Assembly: GCA_000507305.1 (NCBI GenBank)
Contig: DF239028.1
Coordinates: forward strand, 344,220-408,219
From: Breviolum minutum Mf 1.05b.01
Lineage: Eukaryota > Sar > Dinophyceae > Suessiales > Symbiodiniaceae
Reading direction: 5' to 3'
Length of the DNA stretch: 64,000 nucleotides
The notes under the pieces were generated by a model. That model had not been told where the DNA came from. It saw nothing but the letters and a program-made list of their open reading frames with translations, and searched no databases. Both the position numbers and the translations under genes were made by a program. Shown here piece by piece: positions 19,306 to 31,300 of the stretch; within the stretch, counting starts at the first letter, position 1; the number at the start of each line of letters is the position of its first letter.

Positions 19306-22300
19306 GTTGATGGGGTTGGATGGGTTCTCCTCTCATGTATCGACATGCGAGTGATGTGGGTGATGCAAGCGCAGGTAGATATGCCATACACACTGCCATG
19401 AGGATTGTTTGGATATGGTATTCTTTAGGTATGAAAGATTGTAAGGTATAATTCTGACGCGCAGCACGCCACATAGGAGATAGACTAGCTGACTAGCTGA
19501 CTAACATTCAAGTCACCGTGGCATGTGTCCATCTAAATCTATACCGTTGCTTTTACGAGTTGCTCCATTTGACCTGCGCCAATGATTCGGTAGACTTGCC
19601 ATGCTCATGGAAATCTGAGGGTACCCCTCCAAGAAATAAGACCCTATTCAGTTAGTAAGGGCTGATTATCCATTGGTTTCCTTTAATAAGACCTTATTAA
19701 ACAGCCATTACATACAAGAAATATCTTACCAAAGGAGTCATAGTGTCACTTCGTGATTTGCCTCTCTCACTCACCTTCGCAACGCGTATTATGGGTATCA
19801 TTGATATCATCAGCATGCTTGATTAGTGATACCAGAGGTGAGTAGAAAAAATTCAAACGTAGTGGCAACCATGTAGAAGCGGTTCTTTCTGAGCTTTCGT
19901 CCTAACATTTGAAAACGGCAAAGGGTACCAGGAGCCCCTTGGCCCTTTGTTATTTGTGGCCTTCCATAGCACCATAGGATGAAACAAGGGGAAATAAGCG
20001 ATGCTGAGGAATCAATGATGATGTAAGCCATCATCGCTTGCTATGTTTTTCTGTTGGGCTGGAAAGAATTTAAAACATTACTTGCAAGGCCTTAAAATGA
20101 TGGTAATCTACTTCTATCAGTGCGGTTAAAGGGAGACATATAGCAAACTATGATCCCGGAATCCGAAATCCCTATGCACCAACGAGTGTCATGGGTGTCA
20201 TGGGATGGGATCCGGGTTTTGATAAATCAGTGGCCACCCAACTAGCCTGAATTTGATTTATATAGCCCTAGGTACACATATTGAACTGAGGTCATATTAT
20301 GTATGTATACATATTCTTACTGTAGATGTTATATACTGTATGTGTATTTTAATATTTATATCTATATACATATATAGCTACATATTTTTCATCCCAGAGT
20401 ACTTAACCCTTTACATAGATCGAATCTAATGCGTTTTTTTTCAGCAACTTCGAGAAGCTGCCCGAGCAAAGGCAAAGGTCAATGGCAACAAGCTTTGGAA
20501 CTTTTCCATCAAATGCCCTTGGCAAGACTTGTGACTGGGCGGATTCGGCTATGTGGGACGGGGTGGTTGGTTGGAAAAAATGGAGAGTGTCACCTTTAGA
20601 AAGTGGGCCCCGGATCCACTTATAAGATGTTATAAGTAGTGTCCCATATATAATTCCACCTTGCAGGGGTGAAAGAAGCCTAGTTACCCTATTTTGTAAA
20701 GGCCATGTATGGGGGGTTTCAATTCTGTTTGTGACTCGTTTTTGTTGGGCCCACCTGCTGAAGGTGTTTTCCGCAATATCGCGGATAAGTGTGAAAGGGT
20801 TACAGTATTAGAGGTTCAATCTTTCCAGATCACAACCTGCTAAGTGGATACTTCTGTTATACATAAACCACTCATAAACCAGGTGGCTGGTGCGTAGATG
20901 CTGAATCCCCAATGGACGGCCATACATTAGATACGGCACAAAAGTATTCACATGAACGTGGGACTCTTAACATACGAGTCAATCCCTAGGAACTGAGCTT
21001 CATATCTTTCCAAGTCTTCCTATATACTTGAATCTGGCACTCCGGGCAAAAAAAGAAACCCTGAGCAACCAATACTCGTGTCAGCTGAAAACACCTCATT
21101 TTACCAAGCCCTCTAAGGATCCAAATCATTGACATGCTGAGCAATGACTCATGACCATGTGTTTTTTTTTACTAGATGTGTTGTCAGACACACCCTTTCT
21201 TTGAAACGATGGCATCCTCATATAGAACAACACATCTCTCCCAAGGGATATACCGATGTGTCCTTTGGCGCCTGCATTAGTGCTTCCTGTCAGTGGCAGA
21301 ACTGTTGCGAGTTGTTGGACGAAATGAGATGCTTGGAAGCTATCAACGCCATATGTATTTGTTGGGAGTGAAGTTAAATGTGTTCAAAATGGGAAGTTGA
21401 AACACCTTTCGAACTTACAGTAGTTTGTTTTTTTGGGGGGGGGATGGATGGAACATGAGAGTTTTTGAGCCCATGAACTGCGTAAACAAAAAGGTTGAAA
21501 GCTTTATTCCTCGACAGGTGAGCGAATGGAAGCGTAGTGAAAACTGGCGATTTTTGTTTGGCGACCATTAAAAGTGCCAATCAAAACCAGCAAACGGTGG
21601 TTTGGGAGGAGAAGTCTCCAATTAGGAATGAGCTCATTCCAATTTTCGGAAACGAATGCAAATTTTTGATATGGTCATATGCCAAGGCCAGTGAAGTGTA
21701 ATGGATTCAAGGTCATATGTAATGTATGCGTGTACATGTTCGCGCTTCTATCAAGTTCGGCCGTGGTTAGGTGGAAGGATTTGGTTTGGGACCTCACAAG
21801 ACAAATGCCATTTCCAATTAATGATTGCAGTTGTTGCATGTAGGATTGCATTCAAATTGTGACAGGTATATTGTGATGACAATTTGATGTTTAAAGTTTA
21901 GATATGTCATTATGTATTCAGGGATTTCTGAAGTGCCACACTATGCGCTCCACAGATTATCATAGAGACGCTACTAACAGCGGTTGAAAGTAGCTTGTCC
22001 GGCAGGTTGCAAATTTCAACAGACATCCCAGGCTACATGTGAATATACGTATATAATATATATATAGACCGACGTGATAGTGCTCCCCTTCCATCCCTGC
22101 GATTGGAATGAAATAATTCCTGGTGGACCGCCGTTGACGTGTTGTCATGGCCTCACAAGTTTGTCAGGTATGCAAAGTAAGACTTGTTTGTTAAAAAAAG
22201 TAGGCGCAACAGTAAGAATGTATATATAGTAGAATGGAAAACTAAGGCTAGAGAAATGTCATGTTATAAAGATGTTATGTATTGGTATATATGTTTTTTT

Positions 22301-25300
22301 CTGCTGCGAAATCTATCTCAGACGAATCCAAGTGTCTTTTAGTTCGGCACCCCGGAAGCTACTTTAGAAACTGAGTTTCCATTTATCCCAGTCGCTGACT
22401 CTTGTTGATTATTCTCATCAAAAGCCATACAATACCAGTCCTAAGATACTATAATTATCAGCAATAAATTCTTTGATTCCCTAATAATTCGAAGGTATTG
22501 ACATCGATTCAATTTGATCCATTGATTCTTCAAGCCATCCTATTCCTCCATCAATTTTTGTTTGACCTCAGGATTTCAGAGATGTGAGTTGAATTTAATT
22601 GCTCTGAATGCAGCCATCAGTGCTTGCAGAGATGGGACAGATGCATGGCAAGCAGCGCTGCAACTCTTAGAATGGATGTTGGAGGAGGCAGGGGTACTTG
22701 GATGTCCCAGGAAGTTAGTAAATGATACATGGTTAGCAAATGGGTTTTAACCTACTTATAAATGGGGTATATTGGGGTTATAACCCATTTACCAACCATT
22801 TACTAACTTCCTGAAACATCCAAGTATGCAGTTGGCCTAGGTTGGATGTTTCGATGAATTTGGAGGGCAGACATTGTTGGTGGGGATGGATGAAAGCTAT
22901 AGTGATTGATTGATGACCGAATTCATTGCTGGCCAACCGGATAGAACGTGTACGGAAGATAAACTACCTAACAACTCAGGCAGTATTAGCATTACAAGTA
23001 TAGATTTGCCAAAGTGCGTCCAGATGTTTCGCTGAAAGCAGTGATTCTGTTGATAGTTCTTAAATCCAACCAACCAACTCTACACTTGATAGTAGGATGT
23101 GATAGGTAGTTTACCGTGCTATTTACGAAGGGTGTTGCATGCCCCCCAAAATCATGCTTCAATGATGTTGAACACCTTTTGAAAATTAACGGCTGGAACC
23201 CAAAAATGAAGGTTTGGAAATGTTTTTTTCTTTTGAAACTGGTGTGTTTTCAGCTTCCATCTTAATTTTCCAGGGTGTACCTCCAAGACGATCCTTTTCC
23301 TTTACTAGAGGTTCATGGGGTTCCTACTTTGGGGGCGTGATCTTTGTAGCATTTACCCATACATCATTTGTTGAGGTCGTCTCATGGAAGTAGAAAATGG
23401 ACCCTTTGGAGACTAAACTCATCTTCCAGGGAGACTAAATGTTCCACTTCCATGATTGTGGGAAGGGATAAATCCAATGATGTGCTATTCAAGGAGGGTG
23501 CCCCAAAAAAATGATGTTCGAGATGGGCATGGGTAAGGTGTCCATTGCAAGACACAATTTGCTGTTTCTCCACGAGATGCTGGTAAACTGCTGATGGCAC
23601 AATAGAGCAATCATGCACAACATTCGACATTCACCTATTCTCACTCTGTGGTGGTACCAGCAATGTTGGTGATCCAATTTATCGTTGTCAAACGTGAAAA
23701 GATACAATTACATTAACTACTATGGAATACACAGCAAGAGTTAAAAAACACAACACCAAAAATATTGACATGTGCAATGCGCAAAGATTGCAAAAGATGT
23801 TACCACAAAAAAAGCTTGAGTTGTGAGCAACTCCCCCCTGAAACTCCCAAAGAACTCAAAAAAATCACTGTTAATTTCCATTTCCAAACTTCACCCAACC
23901 CAAAAACAACACAAGATCAACAAACCCGGAATCAAAGGAACCATAACCAGACTTCCTAACTTCCCAACTTCCAAAAGAACAACACCAAACACGATGGGCC
24001 ACTGATGGGTGGGTGGGAGGTCATTAGACCTGACCATATCAGTTTTAGTGGAGCAATCTCTGCATGTGGCTCCCAACAACATTGGTTGGAGGCACGGAAG
24101 AGTGGCGTTTCTTTCTAACAAAGTTGTTTTTTTTTAATAGGAGGATGGATGGAAACAACACATCCACACTTGAAAACCAGGATTTTTCAGATGCATAGTT
24201 GATGCATGTATTCGGGATTTTTTCAGGTGGAGTAGGATATGTTTGGAGAAGACGTTGGTGAAACTTGTAAATCGCTTTGCCGCTTGATGTCAAACCAAAA
24301 ATACTTGCAGATAATATTTGAATGCATCTTTTCACTCTCCCATTTTTCAAATTGCAACTCCTGTTAAGGTCCTCACCATATTTGGATCATACTGGTACTT
24401 ACTAGGTGGTGGTTTCAAATATTTCTTATGTTCACCCTTATTTGGGGAAATGATCCAATTTGACTCATATTTTTCCAGATGGGTTGGTTCAACCACCAAG
24501 CAGCTTACCTTTCTTTGCGAAGAAATATGTGTTTCAAAATAAAGACGCCCAAACCTCTTCTGTTGAGGTCTTGGAGTTGCTTCAGCAGTTGCCATTGCAT
24601 CAGGTGGTGGAAACGGATGTTGGAGGGGAGCAAATTGGTGGAATAAAATAACTCGGACTGGGGGAAGTGATTCAATGTTTCAACAGATACCATCCCTCAA
24701 GCTAGCATGGCACCTGATGGTCGGAAAGTTGGAATACTTGTAAAAGTTTCCTTTTGGGATGACCTATTTTCAGGGGATATGTTAGTTTTAGGGAGTGTAA
24801 GTCTACTCAAGATCCACGAAAATTTGTTCGTCATTTTACATCATTTATATTCATTTATATAATCAGGTCACTGCATTCACACCTATATTCAGTTCCGAAA
24901 TCGCCAGGTTTCTGCTGATGTCATTTTGTATAGCTCAGCAATTACCGCTTGTCAACGAGGCCTGGGGGAGAACACATCGAGACTGTTGATGACGATCATG
25001 GTTGGTTTGTTGCTGCTAAATGCTGCTAAGATCCAAGTGTTCGAAGATGTGAAAAATTCTTTGGAGAAGCAGTCAGAAGAGGATGATGTTTGAATGTTTG
25101 ACCATTTTGGGGGGGTAATGAACACCTCGATAAGTTTCAACTCCTATCCACAGGTTCCCAGTGGGCCGCCGCAATAGAGCTGTTGAGAGTCATGCAAGCA
25201 GTGGAGCACCTGGGACAGAAAGGGCCCATCATTTGGCCAACACCATGTGTTCAGAGTTTTCGTTACTTTTATTAGCCATTCTTACTGCATATTGGCAAGT

Positions 25301-28300
25301 ATATACAGTATATAAATAAATGCAAATACAAGTCAGTGCAGGGATTTGTGGAAGTTTGGAAGACACAAATCACAACCTTTTGGGTCAATTTTGCTATTTT
25401 CGAGGTGGGATTGTTGGGTAATTTGAGCTATGGATATGCTGGATACTCCCACATCAAGGAAGTACACTGCCTGTGAATGCTGATGGGCTCATATGGGTTG
25501 ACTGGGTTGACTCCGAAAAGGAGAAGAGATAAAAAAGGACCTAAGAAAAAAGCTGAGGTTCATCCAACTTTATGTAAACAGGTCAAAGTTTTCAACCTTA
25601 CCTTCAACCTGTTCACTTTCATGTATCTATAGTCATCCAAAATGTCTTCCAACAAGTTGAGGTGAATTTGTACTGCAGTTTTTCAGATGGTTTGAAACGG
25701 GTCCACCGAGATGAATATTGCATCCTGCTGAGGTTACTTCCAGACATCTTCAGCTTTTCCGCAACCATCAGTGCCATTGCTGACAGCCACCTGATAGATG
25801 GCTGGCAGCGTGCAGTGGCTACCTTCGAAGAGATGCTACGAAGCACCTGGGAGCTACAGTGACGATAGCCCCCCAAGTGTTTACACCCTCTGCTTCTGAA
25901 ATATTCGTGGAAGTGGCTACCACAAGCACATGAAAATTCTCCAATCCTTCCAACATGACAAGTCCTTACAAGTCCCATCATGGTTTGTTTTGGTACTTCA
26001 AAAATATGTTTGGGATTTGTGAATTGTCACTCCTTCCACCGCAACAACGAGGTGAAGTAGCGCCCAACGAAGTGACTTGCAGCAGCTTAATGAGTGCCTG
26101 CGATAAGTGCCAGCAGTGGCAGATGGCCATAACCCTCTTGCAGCAGATGCCTTGCCTAAAGGCGTCGTTTCGCTTTTTGTTTCAATTCAACAGGGGCTTG
26201 GGGTTAAAACTAGCAAAGTAACAGTTTGCCACCCGGAAAACAAACATGGAACCCCAAAAGTTCGTGCTTTGTCACTTGTTTTATTCCAAAAACCAAGGGG
26301 GACCTTTTTCAGGTTCCATGTTCGTTTTCTTTTTTGGTGTAGCCCCTTCTCAGAACTCCATGTTTACCTTCTCTTTTCATTTCTTCAGCCCCTGAAATTT
26401 CACAAATACCAAGGACATGAAGCTATAGTTCAACCCCAAGTGAATCGCTCCGAAAAGATCCATTTTTAAAAGATCACCCCCTCCCCAGGATGGAGACTTG
26501 GAACCCACTTTTCCAACAAAATCTCGCATGGTTGTCGCATTGATCTGAAACCTTGAAGCTTTCCCTCAAACAGCGTTGTTGTTGGGTTGTCGTGCTTGGG
26601 TTTCAAGGGATGTTCCAAACATGACAGGTGATGGAATTGTCAAGAGGATACCGGCAAGAGAACTCGCCTGGATCTCTTTCCTGTGAAAAAGTTACTCAAT
26701 GATTGAGTTGATGGTTTAGGTTTAGGTCAGTGGTTGCTATTCTGGTCTCATGCTCACTAATTACACATCCTACAGTATTCATTAGGATTTCCTGCACTTG
26801 CCCACCTTTAAAGAACCGGATTTTGGACCAGTCAAAACGGAAGCAGGTTCCACCTGATCAATTTAGCTACAGCGCCTCAATGAGTGCATGCCACAAGTGT
26901 GGACGTTGGAATGAAGCCTTGGCGATTTTGGCCAAGATGAAAGATCCACGGTGAAGATTTGGAATAGTTGGGCCATCATGGAAGGCGGAAGGTCGCTACC
27001 AAATCCTGAGGCTGTTTCCTATGGGCATAGATTGTCATTGTGAGTGGTGCTTCGGTTTTATACAACTTGTATGCTGTAAGTGGCAGGTATTTGTAACCAA
27101 GTTTTTTTGGTGACTTGAAAACTGCAAGTGACCCAAAGGTTGGTGGAAACCGCTCACATGTTCAACCGGATTTTCTGAACTGGTGCCGGGCAGGGCCCTT
27201 TTGCTAAACTGGAAAGAATTCGAGATAATTAGTAGATGAGATGCCAGATTTGCGGGAAGAAGCGGAGATCACATCACTTTCTGGATCAATTCGTTTGGTG
27301 AGAAAATCTGTGTGGGTGATACGGTGATACTTATAACTTATAGCAGACGCAATGGCACGCTAGAAACATATTGACAGCCGAAACCGCTGAACCGGCCATC
27401 TCAGGATCAACAACTCCTGCCTAACGAGATCACTTACAACGCTGCCATCAGTGCTTGTGGAAGACGTGGCAGGCAATCCACCCCTGAACACGGACGGGAA
27501 CCTCACTGAAAGTTTTCCCTGGCTCAAGGGTAATCAGCCCTGCTGCCATCCCACCTCAGCCTCGTCCTCACCTCCAAGCCATGTCGGAAGAACCTCTGGC
27601 GATTGGAAGTGATCGAAGTGAAGAATGACGATGTGCATGGGGTCGCGCCACAACGAACAGGAGGAGTTTCTTTCTGGGGAACAGTGGTGACCATGCTTAA
27701 CGTCTTTGTGGGAGGTGGAAGTGTTGTGCTGCCTGATGCTTTTTGTTTGTTTGGCTGGCTCTTCATTCCAGTTCTCTTGGCGGTAGGGCTTCTCATGGGA
27801 TTCACACGTTGGATCATGGGCTTTCTGCTGGACTCTCTGGATAGCCGTGCAGATGAAATGGGAGTGCCACGCTCGCAGAGAGATTGGGGTTTCATTGGCT
27901 ACATTGCCTTTGGCAAAGCCGCTCGCCTCTTTGCCAGTTGCATGTTTTTTGACCTCGCAGGCGGTGCCCTCGTCTTGATGAGCATTGTCATCGAACAGCT
28001 TCCCTTCCTCCTACCGATCAGGCATTCTGCAACTGCTGTCCTTTCCTGCATTCTTGCCATCTTGTTCTGTTTGATGCCAAAGAAAGCTTTCTCTTGGATG
28101 GCAGTTGTTGGTATGGCTTCCCGGCTGTTCTTGGTGCTGGGTCTTGTGATTACGGGAGTGCAGCTGCATACTTTAGATGAAACTGCCACGGATCAAGTGG
28201 TCTTGGACCTGTCTCGTCTGCCAGGTGGCTTTGGCATCGCCTTGCTTTGCTTCCTTGCACACAGCGAAGCTCCGTTGATCTATCGGTTGATGGAAGACAG

Positions 28301-31300
28301 GCGCAAATGGACAAAAGTTGTGGTATACAGCATGACTCTCACGGAAGCTTTTCTGCTATCCTTTGGGATCCTAGGCTACGGTTTCTTCGGCAGCAGTGTG
28401 GCACAGTCCATTCCCCTGCTGCTGGATGCGACCACTGACCTGTTTGGAGATCGCCTGGTCCTCGAGAACGCCGTAGCTTTTATTGGAGATCTTGTTGGCA
28501 TTCTCCCAGCAAATTGCGTGTGCGTCATCTTCCCATGCATTGCATTTTTGAAGCTACATGGATGAAACATGAGCCGCTGGAAGTGTGTTTTGGGATGTTT
28601 TGCCTAGCAATCGTCTTTGGCTTGTATAGCATCTACGGACTGATCGACTCCGTGCGGCAACAATTTGCAATGTAAAGATAGCAAATTGCTGCAAGATTTC
28701 TTGTGAGTTGACAGGTTTATTTCATCCCAGTATATGGCCCAGTTCTTGTGCAGATAACGGAAGGTAGGCTTTCATTGGGCACTTGTATAGAAGGAGAGCA
28801 GTGCCTGCTCTGTGAAAAAGTAATTCATCGAAGGTAGCTCAAAACGCACAATAGACTTGGGTGTAGCAAACAGCAAGGCACCTGGCCAAAAAAGTAAAAT
28901 ACATCAAGATACAAGGTATCAAGCGGTATAGTGGTGCATGGGTTCCTTTTTAATTTTCGGAAGTGTAGTATTCAAGCCTTGCAGAATTTGCCAGAAGTGT
29001 GAACAGTGTGTGCAAGATGGCAGTTGTTCAGTTTAAACACCACGATTTGGAACAGTCTCACGAATCTCTACATCCCAGGAATTTTTTGAAATCTTTGCCG
29101 GGTAGGGATAGCAGAGATATGTGCCGTTTCTGCAGTGGTGTACCATATGAATAGTCACTGAAAATTCTAGCTGGCCACACCTATTGCACATGCCAACATA
29201 TACTTGTTTCATGTTTTTCTGTCTCTAATCTACCCTGCTCTACTAATTTGCGAAGCTTAAACATCCAGCATGTCCAAAGATGAGTTTCTTTTTGAGATGG
29301 ATGATCTTCCAGTCGTTCTTGGCATTAGAGAATCCCTCGCAAGATCCTCACAAGAGCTCAGCACCTTGGAATGTACTTCGGTGATTCAAAACCGGCTTAG
29401 TTTGAGGTCATTTAACCTTTCAAAGGGTCACGTTTTCACCATCCCAAAAAGGTCACCAGCAGACTTGCCAGGGGGGTAGGTGTTTCCCTTTGAGGAGCGA
29501 GGCTTAGGCCCAGGTTTATCTTTCGCCACTTCCTTCCGTCAAGCGAAGGTGGGATGTGTCTGTCAAGCTCTTTGAGGAGATGACCCAATGTCATATTCAA
29601 CCCAGTCTGATGACGCAGAATGCCTTGCTAAGTGTGGCTTTAATGCAAGCCCCGCGTTTTATATTGTGAGCTGGATGAGGTCAATTGAGCGAACCAGATG
29701 ATCATGGGATGAAAGTGGAATTTTATCATTCTAATTATGCAAATCGTTTTTGGAAGTTGCTTTATTAATATTTAGATCAATTGTACATTGCAGGCATGAT
29801 TTTGTTGAGGATAGTGACGCTGGAAGTAGCACTCCAGAAAACGGCAGGTTGGCATACCTGGGTGGGTTGGCATACCGGCATACTGATGATTTGGTCTTTA
29901 CATAATATTATATATATATATATGCCCCCCGAAAACTAACCTGTCAATGGACAACCCACCATTTCAAGATGCATTTTCTATTGAAAATGGGGATTTTCTA
30001 TTGTCATCTTGGTTTTCAGGGGTGTATATGTAATTATATTTGTAACTGCTTTGGAACCAGCACTTCAAAATTCAGGTGCTTTCTTTTACCGGCTGCCATT
30101 CTCCAACATGTTTCTCCTTGCAAACACATGCGCCAATTTTGGACCCTACTTTTCAGGCATTGAGTTCCGGTGGTGTATGGAAGCAGGCATTGGCCTTCTT
30201 CAGACGCTCAACCTTGAAAGATGGATGAAAAACAGTTAAGATGTTTCCTCCCCAAAACCATGTTTGTTAAACGACAATGTTTGAAACATATCCAACCTTC
30301 AAACCTGCAACAACATTGTTGTTGTTTTGGACGGCTGTTTGTGAACAGCGATCCTTTTGCTATTGGAGTAAGCCAGGGTGCTAGTGATTTCAGAGGTGCA
30401 GGATGTAGTGACGATATTGACAGTTGCAAGATTATGTCCATCACTCCCTATGTCATGTCATAATAATTGGCCATTTTTAGGGTAGCTGTTTATTTTCAGC
30501 GGCCTGTTCCCTTACGATCTATATATGGTATATATTTATATACCTACACTTAGTTGATTTTTATGGTAAATGTAGGTAAATATGCCATACGTGGATCCTA
30601 TGGGATTTTTTCAAAGTCCAGTACCACTGACTGTCCACCGCAGACCTCAGGAAGCATCATCAATCCTGATGTCGTGACATGCTCTGCAGCCATCAGTGCA
30701 TGTGTAGGAGACAACAAAAAAAGTGAAGGGCCCCGCTGACGCCAAGGTTTGTAGCTACCAGTTCTTCCAAGCTCTTCCCATAAGGCCCCCGGATCCGGTT
30801 GTAAGTAGGTAGGGTCCAATAATTCCACTTAGAGGGGTGAAAAAAAACAGTGATGACCTGGTATAAGGCCAAGAACAAGGGGTTTTGCACTCCATTTATA
30901 AGTAGTAGGGGCCCACTGCAGGAGGAACAGAATTTAGAAGCAATTCAAGGGTGTTGGTTGTTTCAATGATATAATGGATGCACATGGTATACCATATTTT
31001 GGTTTAATTCTAGAATTGTGCATATAAACATATTTCACTAACCGCCTTTATATTGGACATGCCATTAAAAAAACATATATATATATATATAAATCAAGAG
31101 GTTCTCAATGTTCGGCCTCCACCGGTTTGTTTGTCAGGAGGTTCTTGGCAACAAGCTCTCTGGCTTTTATGTGGTGAAATGCCTCAAAGGTCCATCCAGG
31201 CAAACGAGATTTGTTCCTTGGACGGTTGGAAGGGAGGAAAATTTGGGGGCACATCCAACCGAACAGGGCAGTTAAACATCATAGTTGCCACGTTGCCACC

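Noticed and set aside
27603-28565. Taking TTG 27603 as the transporter start
   Set aside because: Nuclear genes rarely start at TTG; the frame is open upstream and a better ATG lies in another frame at 27581.
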